Assembly: GCA_015680905.1 (NCBI GenBank)
Contig: CM027378.1
Location: forward strand, 87,759,501 to 87,823,500
Length of the DNA stretch: 64,000 nucleotides
Direction of reading: 5' to 3'
Source: Coptis chinensis
Taxonomy: Eukaryota > Streptophyta > Magnoliopsida > Ranunculales > Ranunculaceae
Shown here: positions 1 to 11,875 of the stretch, piece by piece
Numbering within the stretch: position 1 is the first letter of the stretch
How the letters are laid out: every line of letters starts with the position of its first letter
Notes under the pieces: model-generated
What the model was told of the DNA's origin: nothing
Databases searched by the model: none
The model's input: only the letters and a program-made list of their open reading frames with translations
Translations under genes and position numbers: made by a program

Positions 1-180
1 TCTAGATCTTCAGATCTAATTCACCAAATTTACTGATATTTACCGATATTTCGATATTTCATCATCTTCTCTTAAAAAAAAAAAAACCGATCTTCTCTTA
101 AAAAAAAAAAAAAAACGATCTTCACCAAAGAGTTCAAACCGATCTAACAAAAAAAAAAACCGAAATTCAAAACCGATCTA
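1..180 (+). repeat. Left terminal inverted repeat of FAR1-type Mutator-like element
   Basis: The first 75 bases, from TCTAGATCTTCAGATC through the TCATCATCTTCTCTT block, are the reverse complement of 11966-12040 and of 20102-20176. Similarity continues past the A-rich runs to the CCGATCTAACC motif near 175. Both right-hand copies are followed by the same 12 bases, so the true left tip probably lies just outside the window. TIRs of 100-500 bp are typical of Mutator-like elements, and the FAR1-type transposase inside supports that class. No target duplication can be checked here. Confidence 0.8.
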
Positions 181-897
181 ACCAAAAATTAAGACCAAGA
201 GACCGATCTAACCAAAAAAAGAGACCGATCTAACCAAAAAGAGAGGGATCGACTAATCCGAAATGCGATCTACAAAACAACCATATATTGCTTTGTCGAT
301 TTGATTTCCATCTCTTCTTTTCTCATGCGGTATGTGAACTTCTATCGGGTCTAATTCACCACATCTAATTTAGATCTGTTTTCCGCTTATGTTGTTAGGT
401 TCTAAAAAGGTTATTTTTTTGTGCGTACGTATATTTGGTGGCTCAAGACTTCAAGTTGTTGAAATCAAAAGGTTGGTAATCGATACTTCCTTTTTCCGAT
501 AGCATTTCATATATCTTTAACTTATATTAAACTCAACCTTATTCGTAATAAAATTAAACCAAGAATATTCTTTTTGTTTTAAGAATGTAAATTTACTTAT
601 GAAGTGGATGTGATTTAACTTGCATCTATGTCACATGACTAGAAGCAACAACTAATAACCGATAGAAATATTGATTCGAGCATTTTGCTTATCAGTATTA
701 TTTGGAAGATCCAAATGCAATATGACTAGAAGCAACAACTAACCTATCCAATATCCTTGAATACTTTCACCACACCACCCATATTTGTATTAGCTTTAGA
801 GTCGTTTTTAAGCTGGCCGCCGCGAATGCGGCACTACTCTTATGCTTAGTAGTTCAAGGAGCTAAATGTGTTTAATTAGGTGTTAGCATATTTGATG
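181..897. other. Left subterminal region, no gene seen
   Basis: AT-rich DNA with repeats of the CCGATCTAACCAAAA motif up to about 240. I see no coding potential. The pair 640-730 holds a short repeat (GACTAGAAGCAACAACTAA twice). It lies between the left TIR and the first minisatellite block. Confidence 0.5.
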
Positions 898-1592
898 AAC
901 TCTCGCCGAGTTCGTGAATTGTCGAGTTTTGAACTCGCCGAGTTCGATGAATTTCTGTCGAGTTCTAAATTCTCGCCGAGTTCGGTGAATTACAGCCGAG
1001 TTTTGAATTTCGCCGAGTTCTAAATTACGCCGAGTTCGGTGAACTCTGTCGAGTTTTGAATTGTCGAGTTTTGAACTCGTCGAGTTCTAAATTCTGTCGA
1101 GTTCGGTGAATTTCGCCGAGTTCGGTGAACTCTGCCGAAGTTTTGAATTGCCGCGAGTTTTAAACTCTGTCGAGTTCTAAATTTCGCCGAGTTCGGTGAA
1201 TTTCGTCGAGTTTTGAATTGTCGAGTTTTGAACTCTGCCGAAGTTCGGTGAATTCTGTCGAGAGTTTTGAAGTCCGTCGAGTTCTAAATTCGCCGAGTTC
1301 GATGAATTCGTCGAGTTTTGAACTCTGTCAGAGTTCGGTGAATTCTGTCAGAGTTCGGTGAATTCTGTCAGAGTTCTAAATTCTGTCAGAGTTCTGAATT
1401 CTGTCAGAGTTCTAAATTCTGTCAGAGTTTTGAATTCTGTCAGAGTTTTGAACTCTGTCAGAGTTCTAAATTCTGTCAGAGTTCTAAATTCTGTCAGAGT
1501 TTTGAATTCTGTCAGAGTTTTGAACTCTGACAGAGTTCGGTGAAGTAGCATATTTGGTTAACTCTGTCAGAGTTTTGAACTCTGTCAGAGTT
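898..1592. repeat. 18-bp palindromic minisatellite, left block
   Basis: Tandem units of about 18 bp. The clean consensus is CTGTCAGAGTT followed by a variable TTTGAA, CTAAAT or CGGTGAA. GAACTCTGTCAGAGTTC is a palindrome apart from its centre base, so each unit can form a hairpin. Units are regular at 1330-1550. At 898-1330 the core appears as CGTCGAG or CGCCGAG instead of CTGTCAGAG, which I suspect is a sequencing artefact (see findings). The regular part is open in frames on both strands only because 18 is a multiple of 3. Confidence 0.9.
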
Positions 1593-1705
1593 TCGATGTT
1601 TAAGTTATTTACACTGTTTATGTACATTGTTATTTTTGACTGTTTAAGTTATTTATATTTTTAATTTTTTCGATTTATAGAAATGGAGACATAGACATCA
1701 ATGTT
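1593..1705 (+). repeat. Inverted copy of the FAR1-gene leader and first codons
   Basis: From CGATGTTTAAGTTATTTACAC to ATGGAGACATAGACATCAAT this is the reverse complement of about 9770-9880, the 5' leader plus the start codon of the FAR1-type gene. Only the first few codons are present and one has become a stop (GAG to TAG). Together with the adjacent minisatellite it forms an inverted counterpart of the right arm of the element. It is a fragment, not a gene. Confidence 0.75.
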
Positions 1706-2624
1706 ATGTTTATCCAAGTTCAAAATAAATAAATCATTAAATCAAACAATGAAGTTATGAACTTATTGTCTCTCCTGTTGATATCACTAGATTTTTATTT
1801 GAGGCCATATCGACTGGAGTACTGCTTGCTTGATTCAAAATAAATATATAGCTCTGTTTTGTAAATCGTTCTATCTTTCTATCTTTTTTTTATATATATA
1901 TAATGTTATGTTTGATTCAATTCTTTTGAATTCTAGACACCCATTTTGTAATACTTTCCCCGTTGATGAATTACATGACAAGATACAAAAGAGTAAAACA
2001 CAGTTTAGCTAAAAATAGATGTTGAGTTAAGTTACTATTAGAGAGAATAAATCATGGTTATTTTCATTATTGATTTTGAATTAATAATTTAGCGTAACGG
2101 AAGAAGTTATCGCGAGAGGATTTTGCATTGTAAACTCCTCGCTACTAAGACAAATTTTAAAATGAAAGTATATTATGAATGCTAACCAATTTGCTGCATT
2201 TTATTTTTTCTTCCTTTGCTTTTGGATTTTTGTTTTGTTCGGAAAAAGAAAAGAAAAAATGTTAAGGTTTGTACGCTTCATCACTTTCGTCACTAATGCT
2301 ATACTCATCTTCACATTATCTATTATAAATTGATAATTATGGCTAAGCCTTAACTCTGCCATCCAACGGACATTTCGTTTCAATATTAAGAATACATCCT
2401 CCAATCGAATTCCATACATAGGACCTACAGTTAGTAGTTGGTACTACTCAACAAACTACACAATCCTACTGTGGAAGGAGTCGGCAGGAAACAATGATTA
2501 GTTAAAATCAAGGTATTAAGATGATTGATATTTTTTTGGTAAAGAAGTAGATGGATAAGTTTAACTGCATGTTTAAGCCCATACAATTAATAATAATACA
2601 ATTCTTAGGACTTTGTTGAGGTTT
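1706..2624. other. AT-rich interior, no gene recognised
   Basis: No similarity to known coding sequence is visible; reading frames are short. It has ordinary AT-rich plant intergenic composition and separates the inverted FAR1 fragment from the next minisatellite block. Confidence 0.4.
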
Positions 2625-2732
2625 CTGTCAGAGTTCGGTGAACTCTGTCAGAGTTCGGTGAACTCTGTCAGAGTTTTGAACTCTGTCAGAGTTTTAAATT
2701 CTGTCAGAGTTCTAAATTCTGTCAGAGTTCCA
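2625..2732. repeat. 18-bp palindromic minisatellite, short block
   Basis: About six units of the CTGTCAGAGTT minisatellite in clean form, ending just before a change to a more GC-rich, organelle-like sequence. Confidence 0.85.
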
Positions 2733-2739
2733 ATGCCTT

Positions 2740-4918
2740 TCCTTTAGCGTCCATGGTTCATTGTTAGACGTAAGAGTATAATTCATTCTTTAATCTTTTC
2801 TATGATTCATTCATTATATTATCGATCATGTAAACGGAGACCTTTCTAAGGTTCCTAGATCTTATCCCACCAAGGTAAAGGTGTTCGATCAATGCCATCG
2901 CCGGTTCGATCGGTGGTAGTTTGGGGTCATTTATCCTATATATGCAAATGGAGGGAGGATCTTTACCCTTCCCCTTCGGCAGCCCATTCCTTCCTAAAGT
3001 CAGGAATAGCGGGATGAGGAAATAGTATGTAAATATAGCAACAGGAAGACTAAGGGTGGTAGAACCTACTCCTTTCTTTCTTCTCTTATGATATAATGAT
3101 CTTGCACGTATCTCACCGGCGGGTTTAAAAAAACACGCGAATTGACTCAAGTAAAAATAGCAATCGCTATACAAGAATCTGTTTCTACTTTAGGAGTCTT
3201 TGTGGCATAAAAAAAGAAGCTTGGGAAGAGAGGGAAGGGACTCGATACCAGGCAATAGGCAAAGAAGGCATAAGAGGGAGCAAACAGAGGCTTTGAAGCC
3301 GTCCTACACCTAGAAAACTACGGATGGGATGTCTTGCACCAGATTGCAAACCAACCTAATATAGATTCCGAAAAGAAACTACACTAGCCCAAGCAAACAG
3401 AGGCTTAGAAAACAATAGGGGCGAAAAGGGGCCATTACAAACAAACGGAGTCGGTGTGGAACCTATTAAGAAGCTAATGGCGTCTTGAGTTTACTAGGTT
3501 CGGAGATAAATAAGTAGGCTTCAAAGCCATAGTTGGCCAAAGAGCCCGACCAAAGAACCGCTAGAGGGAGGGCTTAAAGGAAGCGGTTTGCTTTAGTCTT
3601 GACCATCCACACTGCATGGAGGGGAATGAACCTTTAGGGGGGTCGGGGTAGGAAGGATATCGTGTTTTGATGCAGGATGTTTTCTAGTTGAATATGCATT
3701 TCATTCCGTAGAGGACTAGACTATCGATTCCGTTGAGCCAGACTTTAGAGAGAAGGGGCCTAGTGGTGTGAGCTTGGCTGTGAGCTTGAAGCGGGGTCCC
3801 TTCCATTGCTTCTTCAGTAGTGCACTTTCTCATTTCGAGAAGGCTTGAAGTGGCCTACGCTAGTACGGAGGAGGAAACTACGGATCTTTGCCGAACGGAA
3901 TGATAACAAAGGGTCCGAAAGAAAGAAGCATGAGCCACAGAGCTATCGGCTTAGGCTTGCTCACAATCCGTTAGTTTTGAGGAGTAGTTTTACTTCTAGT
4001 TTTGAGATACCTTGGCACCTTGAAGCATAGGACTTGTGAAGCTCATGGGCTGGCTTCCCGCATCCGATTGTACTCACTCGAGTCTTCCCGCCATGTAGTA
4101 CCGCCACCGGATGGACTTCATTTCCTTAAGGCGTGTCTAGTTCCCAACCCGAATCTGAAAGTGCCAAGTCGACTCCATCCGCAAGTCAAAGTGTCTAATT
4201 CAATTGCAAACCGGAGTACTAAAAGGAAGGACCTACCGGCCGGTCGCTATAGGATAGGTCGCTAGCTCAAGAAAGCGTTGGTGACCTTAGCTTAGCCGGA
4301 TAGGCAAAAGGACTTACTATGTGTGAGGCTACTTTGAGATCTTAAAAGCGAGGAGCTAGTTCAATAGTTTCGAATAGCTTCTAATCACGCTGAGAAGTAG
4401 TGGAGTGGCAAGCAAATGTTAATGAATGAGGCGATTGAGTGGGGTCGGTTAAAGTAAGCAACAAGGCATGATGAGATCCGAACCCCTACCTTGACGCATT
4501 TGAGAATCGGGCTTTTGCATTTTGTCTTCGGTTGAGGCCTATCCATCCTATGCCCCGTATGTTTTTATCAATCGAACTTCAAACTCAACCTCGATCGAGG
4601 CCTTCTTCGCCGGAAATTTGTTTGATTCATTCCCTTTGCTATTCATTCTAAACCCAACCCGGCTACAATCGTAAAACACGGCATAGCAACAAATGCTAGC
4701 TACTCCTTCCGCTTAGGAGCAGAGCTCGACATTACCTCCCACCCGGGCGTGGGGACCAAGCAAGCGATAAGACCCGATAGCTCATTCGAAGCAAGCCCTA
4801 ATTAATTGAATTATTTGATTAATTCAATCAATCAGTCTCACCTTTGTTGATATCGTCTTTCTTAGGGATACCCGAAGCAAGCAAGGCAAGGACTCTACTA
4901 AGCACTTTATGCAAGTAG
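2740..4918. other. Organelle-like (probably mitochondrial) DNA insert, first part
   Basis: Composition and word use change sharply here. GC rises well above the flanks, and the sequence has the look of plant mitochondrial intergenic DNA (AAGCAAGCAAGGCAAGG, GAAGCGGGGTCCC, many AAAGG/CTTTC words). No organelle gene, tRNA or rRNA could be identified. A 124-codon minus-strand frame (2800-3174) and two shorter plus-strand frames (3845-4030, 4002-4265) are open but match nothing I know. The insert is bounded on both sides by the 18-bp minisatellite. The mitochondrial origin is an inference from composition. Confidence 0.45.
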
Positions 4919-4920
4919 AT

Positions 4921-5278
4921 ACAGAGTTCGGTGAATTACCGCCGAGTTTTGAATTCATCGAGTTCTAAATTCGTCGAGTTCGGTGAACTCGGTCAGAGTT
5001 TTAAATTCTGTCAGAGTTTTGAACTTTGTCAGAGTTCTAAATTCTGTCAGAGTTTTGAATTCTGTCAGAGTTTTGAACTCTGTCAGAGTTTTGAACTCTG
5101 TCAGAGTTCTAAATTCTGTTAGAGTTCGGTGAATTCTGTCAGAGTTTTGAACTCTGTCAGAGTTTTAAATTCTGTCAGAGTTCGGTGAATTCTGTCAGAG
5201 TTTTGAACTCTGTCAGAGTTCGGTGAATTAACATATTCGGTGAACTCTGTCAGAGTTTTGAACTCTATTAGAGTTTTG
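4921..5278. repeat. 18-bp palindromic minisatellite, middle block
   Basis: About 20 units of the CTGTCAGAGTT minisatellite, mostly clean, with a few CG-type cores at the left end (4925-4990). It separates the two organelle-like segments. Confidence 0.88.
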
Positions 5279-5896
5279 AGCTAAAGTGGATTGATCCGGT
5301 CGACGTGGCTAAGCTGAAAAAAGAAGGGAGTCCTATATATTCTATACTGTATTGATGGCTCATTTTGGCTCACTTCCTCGATATGGGATCGAAAATGTTA
5401 AGTACTCGATTTCTTTGAGAGGTAGTGGGTTAGTCAGTAAAAGCAATTCGACCTCTTATAGGGGATGGGGTTTAAAGCGACTTCTCTAGAGGGGCACCCG
5501 AAGCAAGATTCTAGGGCTTAAGTGGGGATTTTGGTCTAGCAATTAGAGATAGAGAAAAAGTTGAGCCAACCAAGGCTTTGGTAAGAAACCGATGTATGCT
5601 TAACACACCCAAGTCAAGGGCTACGAGTGGGGATTTCTAGGGAGATTCAAGCCGTATGCGCGACTAGCTTTAGTCGGCATAAGAACAAACAACTAAATGG
5701 GTATCCTTAGCCTTTTGTTAGCTTCGGTGGCCCGGAGTCTTCTACGGGGGCATCTCTTCTTTATAGCTTTATAGATTATGAATTCGATTCGAACACACAA
5801 GAAAAAAGCGTTGATGGAACCATGCAAACAGTGCTCATTAACTCACTAGCGTCCCAATCAAATCATTCCAAAGTACTTCCCTTATGCGCCAAGTGT
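5279..5896. other. Organelle-like DNA insert, second part
   Basis: Same composition as 2740-4918 (for example GAAGCAAGATTCTAGGGC and CTAGAGGGGCACCCGAAGC). No gene is recognisable. It ends where the hairpin-motif array and the long direct duplication begin. Confidence 0.4.
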
Positions 5897-5905
5897 CGTT
5901 AAAAA

Positions 5906-6335
5906 TGGTGTGTCTGTTTGGACTTTGTCCCAAACGGCATGGCGGGACCGTTTGGACTTTGTCCAAAACGGCATGGCCACACCGTTTGGCCTTAGTTCCA
6001 ACGGTGTGGCGGGGCCGTTTTGGACAAAGTCCAAACGGTTCCGCCATGCCGCTTGGTACAAAGTCCAAACAGATTACACCATTTTTTTACTGGAGTTCAA
6101 AGTCGAAACGGCATGGCCACACCGTTTTTGGCCTTAATTCCAAACGGTGTGGCCATGCCGCTTTGAGACTAAGGCTAACGGTGCGGCCATGTCGTTTGAC
6201 TTTGAACTTGCAAAAATAGAAGTCTGTTTGGACTTTGTCCAAAACGGCATGGCCACACCGTTTGGTACTAAGGCCAAACGGTGTGGCCATGCCGTTTGGG
6301 ACAAAGTCCAAACAGACACGCCATTTTTTTTATCC
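5906..6335. repeat. Hairpin-motif array, short version
   Basis: Alternating inverted units built on CCAAACGG-TGTGGCCATG-CCGTTTGG and its reverse complement, spaced by GGACTTTGTCC or GGACAAAGTCC. The outer arms CCAAACGG/CCGTTTGG pair perfectly and the centre holds TGGCCA, so each unit can fold. It is not coding, although several frames stay open. The same array is much longer at 12053-14520, and a diverged relative lies at 58600-59060. Confidence 0.88.
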
Positions 6336-7436
6336 AAATTCAAATCCAAACGATATCGCCGTACTAAGTCCATATCGTTGATGTTGATGTTTTGGCAATT
6401 TATCAGTTTGGTTTGTTTGTGTTGATGTTCATTGATGATCATATGAGTTGAGGTAAATTTGTTGTTGACAAACGCTGGCATTATAATCGGGTGGTATAGT
6501 ATCGCATCAATACATCATATCAACTTACGGAACAAAATTGCAAGTGGGCACGCTTGTTGTAACAACAAGAACATTTATAATAAGCACATCAAAATGCTTT
6601 ATGCAATCCCAAATATTATTGTTCATTACAAACATTTAAGCACATCGAATGAATTAGCAACAAGTATAGCCTCCGCTGCACCTAGCTTTGGCTTGTTCAA
6701 GCCTTTCACTCCAAGTTTCAAATCTCTTCAACTTCTCCACCTTCTTTCAACACTTCGCTTCTTCTCTCTCTCTTTTCACGACAATTTCTCCCGTTATAGC
6801 TAATAACTCAATTTTGGCGCACTTTCTTGAATGGTGCATAGTCAAGGTGGCGTTGATACTGTGGCATCTTGTGGAACTCAGAGCGATGAGAAACATAACC
6901 CTTGAGAGAATGATGAAAAGATCAAGATCGATTGATGCAAAGTCGAGGGGTGGAAACGAGCGGATGAGAAGGCAAGATTTTTTTACCTAAAGCAAAGCTT
7001 TGCCTCCGTGATTCTCCATTTCTCCTTGAGCCATACTTCTCTTTTCTACAATATCAATGAGATTAGAACTCAGTCTAATTAAACTCCCCAAATGTAACCT
7101 AAACCAGCAATATTAAAATTTGAAAATAAAAAAGGAGAAAGAAGTTATCAAAAAAAGCACCGGTCTATCATTATGATGTTTCATATCTAGAGCCTAACAG
7201 ACAACATTAGATACTATCCAATGGACATAATGATGCAATAGAACACAACCCTCGACACAGTTCAACTTAACAACACTTGATAAAACTCTAACAAGGCTGC
7301 CATATCTAAACCACTATTAACAAGTCCAGACATCAATGAAGTCCATGACGCGCAGATAAAAATATCATTAGAACTAGTGAACATTTAGAATCAAAGAGTT
7401 TTGAATAAATCTATACTTACAATCGACGATTACGTA
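6336..7436. other. 3' flank of FAR1-type gene copy 1, possible second gene remnant
   Basis: Unique sequence between the array and the C-terminal exon of the transposase gene, duplicated at 14475-15585. In the second copy a 102-codon minus-strand frame (14861-15169) rich in Lys/Glu near its end (EKKREKKRMLKEGGEVEE) is open; here the equivalent is interrupted. It could be a small second gene of the element or a captured exon. I do not recognise it. Confidence 0.35.
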
Positions 7437-9783
7437 TTATTTTTTTTCCCGGACAATTTCTCGAGTCATGGTTAGCAATCTGTCCACATCTGTGACACTT
7501 TCTTCCCGAATTGTTTAGGGCTATCTCTTTGGGGATTTCCATCTATCCGCTTTCTTCTTCCCCTCCCTTTTGTTTGAGAAATGTTGGGATTCAAAATCAA
7601 TAGCTGAAATAAAGACCGAATTAAAATAAATATTTATATCAAATTAAACACCAATTAAACACTAAATTTATATCAAATTAAACATTCAAATAAAAACTCA
7701 CGGATGTATTAACCGAAGGTATCGGGAGGCTCTCGCAATCGAGGCTCTCAAGAATCGAGGCTTTGCAACCGGAGGCTCTCAGCGAATCGGAGGCTCTGCA
7801 ACTTCGCGTCTCCTTTGTAGGAAGTCTCATTAAACTTTGAAATTTCAATAGCCATTTCACCAATCTTTTCAATAAAATATGAATAACCCTCAAAAGTATC
7901 GACGATCGATCGTAAAAGCACTTGAGAAGCAACCTTGATAGAATGAGCCACTCTCAAAGGTTCATTTGAGACATTCCCCACCACAAATCCAATTATCAAA
8001 CTCCGCTCTATAAGTGTTAGACTTTTGCATCCACCGCGTCAATCTAAAATGGTTTGGAATCTCTTCAATCTCAGATCGCGATAAAACCTTTAAGATATGA
8101 CCACAAAGCAAACCCATAAACCGAAAGTACTTGCATTCGCAGCCCTCCTCTAAGGTTCCTCTATCGAAACTCACTCTCCAAACTGAATTCTTCAATGGGT
8201 CTCTCCATTTCACCATGTAGCTTCCGGTTCCATACATCAATTTGTTCCCCATCAATTTTGTACTCCATCTTTGCCTTTTCTAGTTGCTCTTTAAATTTAT
8301 TGAATATTGAGATCGTTATAGACCTTCGCGGCATGCATAAGGATGAAAGCATCGTTAGGCACAATCCGTGAACTATGCTCGCGCGTCGTAATCTCTCTCT
8401 TTCCTAGCAAGCAAAGTCAAAGACTTCTCATTACCATGTACAAACCGCATAAAGCGTGAGTCGTCCGAATTGACAAACCGGTCATAATGAGCATTCATCG
8501 ATTCACTTCGACCCGATTCGTGTGCATACCAAAAAAAAGGTGCCACCGAGATAACAAGGAACCCATTTCTCCCGCGATTGAATATATCTCATCGAACCAA
8601 GGATTTTCGACAACTCATACTTCTCAATGATTGTACACCATCTTCTCTCAAAATCAACAATCCTATACGAAAAAGAAATAGTGTTCTTCAACTTCGGTTA
8701 CCAATGTCTCAAATTTGGTAAATGACATCTTCTCTTGAATTTCTGCATAATATGCCAAAGACGATAACGATGACGAGTATTAGGAAACACTTTGGCAATG
8801 GCTCAGCTGTCATCCATCGCTTCTATCCCGGTCGGTTGATGATTGCGGTTGGCGCCACGACCACCCATGGCCGCAAGCCGGGCTTTAAATAGCCATATGA
8901 ATGTATCTTACGTCTCATCAAGCAACAATGCGAAACCAAACCGAATCGACCGATAATGATGGTTGACTCGATAAAAGGGGCAAAAGGCATGGAATATGCA
9001 TTGGTGCGATATGTGGTATCAAAAGACACAACATCTCCGAAATATTCATATCGGCATCGAGACCTCCCATGAACCCGAGAAAAAGTTCACCGCATCCCAT
9101 TTTCATCTAAATCAATAAGCGTAATAGAACCGGGATCCTCGGACTCTTACGCATAAAATATTGCGGCAGACGCGGTTGCATCACCTTCTTTAGGCATCTT
9201 TACGGTCAAACCATAATAATGGTTCCAACAATCTTTCTGTGTAAACCCAACTTCCTCTCCATGGAAAACGGATGCCACTTTCCCAACGATAAACCTATCA
9301 CTAAATATCTCGGTCAAACGCACTTCACCGCCTCGCATATGTTTGTTAGTTTTCATGCAAATTCTTCTTGATGGGGTCACCGGACCGTGACTATGGTCAT
9401 TATGAGCAACGCTGACCTCATATATCTCTTCATGCATTCTTTTCTTAATAACAAATTCTAGCTTGGCAACCACACCGGATAGTTGATGTATTTCTTGATC
9501 GGACTTCATCTCTCTTAGGAGTCTTAACCCCTTCACGTGAGCAAACCAGTAAACAACCACTAACCAAATCCACCTGATTTTGTTGCTTAGAAGTCGTCCG
9601 AACACGAGTCTCAAATCCCTCTTGTTGACCATACTCTTTGTAATAAGTCTTTGCCTCGTCAATACTTGTAAAAGTCATTCCTATATAAGGAGCAGCTAAT
9701 GTTTGCGTGCCTTGAACAGGGGCTTTAGTAGACGAAGACCCAACTACGTCTTCTTCGATATTGATTGATGTCTCTGTCTCCAT
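7437..9783 (-). pseudogene. FAR1/FHY3-type MULE transposase gene, copy 1 (frameshifted)
   Basis: The gene reads from ATG at 9783 (METETSINIEEDV). Order of domains: FAR1-type DNA-binding domain (9783 to about 9165; GMTFTSIDEAKTYYKEYG, then RCGCQARI), MULE transposase core (about 9106-8820; FDTTYRTNAYSMPFAPF, then the Gly-rich PTAIINR region), and SWIM zinc finger (8255-7962; CECKYFRFMGLLCGH, a C-x-C-xn-C-x-H pattern). An intron with GTGAGT at 7701 and CAG before 7603 follows. The last exon encodes a CCHC knuckle (CHRCGQIANHDSRNC, about 7440-7500). Such proteins either mobilise MULEs or, when domesticated, act as nuclear transcription factors. Between TIRs and with a twin copy, this one is the transposase of its element. 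Several frameshifts break it, some of them probably miscalled bases. Confidence 0.85.
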
Positions 9784-9869
9784 TTCTATAAATCGAAAAA
9801 ATTAAAAATATAAATAACTTAAACAGTCAAAAATCCCAATGTACATAAACAGTGTAAATAACTTAAACA

Positions 9870-11612
9870 TCGAAACTCGGCGAGTTAACCAAATATGCTA
9901 CTTCAACTCGTCCGAGTTCAAAACTCCTGACAGAGTTCACCGAATATGCTAGTTCACGAACTCGACAGAGTTCAAAACTTCGACAAAGTTCACCGAATAT
10001 GTTAGTTCACCGAACTCGGCGAGAATCGGCATGAAGAATATATGAGTTCAAAACTTCGGCGGCGTCAAAGTTCACCGATATATGATACTTCACGAACTCG
10101 GCGAGTTCAAAACTCGACTGACGAGAATCGGCATGAAGAATACGACGAGTTCACGAACTCGAAAGAGTTTTGAACTCGGCAAATCTGACGAGTTCAAAAC
10201 CCGGACAGAGTTCACGAATATGCTACTTCAACGAACTCGACAGAGTTCAAAACTCGAAAAGAGTTCAAAACTCGATAGAGTTCACGAACTCGACGAGTTC
10301 AAAACTCGGACGAATCACGACATGAAGAATACGGCGAGTTCACCTAACTCGGCGAGAATCTGACGAGTTCAAAACTTTGATAGAGTTCACGAACTTCGGC
10401 GAGTTCAAAACTCGATAGAATACGGCATGAAGAATACGACGAGAGTTCACGAACTCGAAAGAGTTTTGAACTCGGCGTAATCACGACGAGTTCAAAACTT
10501 CGGCAGAGTTCACCGAATATGCTACTTCAATCGAACTTCTCGACAGAGTTCAAAACTCGAAAGAGTTCAAAACTCGAAAGAGTTCAAAACTCGATAGAGT
10601 TCACGAACTCCGACGAGTTCAAAACTCGATAGAATACGGCATGAAGAATACGACGAGTTCACGAACTCTGAAAGAGTTTTGAACTCGGCGAGAATCTGAC
10701 GAGTTCAAAACTTCGGCGAGTTCACCGAATATGCTACTTCAACGAACTCGACAGAGTTCAAAACTCGAAAAGAGTTCAAAACTTTGATAGAGTTCACGAA
10801 CTCGGCGAGTTCAAAACTCGATAGAATACGGCATGAAGAATACGGACGAGTTCACGAACTCGAAAAGAGTTTTGAACTCGGCCGAATCACGACGAGTTCA
10901 AAACTCGGCAAGTTCACCGAATATGCTACTTCAATGAACTCGACAGAGTTCAAAACTCTGAAAGAGTTCAAAACTTTGATAGAGTTCATCAACTCCGGCG
11001 AGTTCAAAACTCGGCGAATAATCGGGCATGAAGAATACGACGAGTTCACGAACTCGAAAGAGTTTTGAACTCGACGAATCAATGACGAGTTCAAAACCCC
11101 TCGCGAGTTCACCGAATATGCTACTTCAACGAACTCGGCGAGTTCACCGAATATGCTACTTGGAAACTCGACAGAGTTCAAAACTCGAAAGAGTTCAAAA
11201 CTCGATAGAGTTCACGAACTTCGACGAGTTCAAAACTCTGACGAGAATCGACATGAAGAATACGACGAGTTCACGAACTCCGCGAATCTACGGCATGAAG
11301 AATACGACGAGTTCACGAACTTCGACGAGTTTCATCGGCGAGAATCACGACGAGTTCAAAACTTCGACGAGTTCACCGAACTCGGCGAGTTTCACCGAAC
11401 TTCGACGAGTTTCATCGGCGAGAATCTGACGAGTTCAAAACTCGACGAGTTCACCGAACTTCGGCGAGTTTCATCCGACGAAATCTGACGAGTTCAAAAC
11501 TCTGACAGAGTTCACCGAACTCGGCGAGTTCAAAACTCGACGAAATCTGGCATGAAGAATACTGACGAGTTCACGAACTCGGCCAGAATCTGACGAGTCC
11601 ACCGAAATTGTC
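9870..11612. repeat. 18-bp minisatellite, right block of copy 1
   Basis: Long array in the orientation opposite to 898-1592 (GAACTCTGACAGAGTTC type). It is interspersed with a longer higher-order unit that contains CATGAAGAATACG and ACCGAATATGCTACTTCAA. Almost every core is written CGACGAG, CGGCGAG or CGACAGAG rather than CTGACAGAG. It lies directly upstream of the FAR1-type start codon, as does its counterpart in copy 2. Confidence 0.88.
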
Positions 11613-11875
11613 GCCGTCTTTAAACGAGGGTATTAATCATAACTATAATCATAGCAACCTAAATTAAATCAAAATTCAAGGTTTTATGGTATAATGACAA
11701 TCCAAGTGTCAATTAAAGCATTATTAATAGGCAAGCACCATAACCAAATGTGGACTATAGTTGAAGTGCCAAATGATACCTGTCAGAGAAGAAGAAACCA
11801 AGTGAAGAAACCTAATTGCCAAATGATGAGAAGAAGAAGCCGAGAGAGCCGAGCCGTCGAGAGAGAGAAATTTAA
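11613..11875. other. Right subterminal unique segment
   Basis: A 260-bp stretch between minisatellite and TIR, repeated at 19752-20010. It contains a short plus-strand open frame that runs into the TIR (11694-11942). Its purine-rich AGAGAAGAAG composition does not look like a conserved protein. Confidence 0.5.

Noticed and set aside
1348-1551. Open frames of 61-67 codons on both strands with perfect 6-residue repeats
   Set aside because: They are the translation of an 18-bp minisatellite; a period divisible by three with no stop makes any frame open.
2800-3174. 124-codon minus-strand frame as a possible mitochondrial gene
   Set aside because: No match to any mitochondrial protein I know; intergenic organelle DNA often leaves such frames.
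5906-6335. CRISPR-like look of regularly spaced palindromes
   Set aside because: Units are inverted relative to each other, spacers are themselves repeats, and the context is a plant nuclear transposon.
10082-11488. Long Ser/Thr/Glu/Phe/Lys-rich frames such as EFKTLTEF-type proteins
   Set aside because: Translation of the right minisatellite block; the base calls there are also unreliable.
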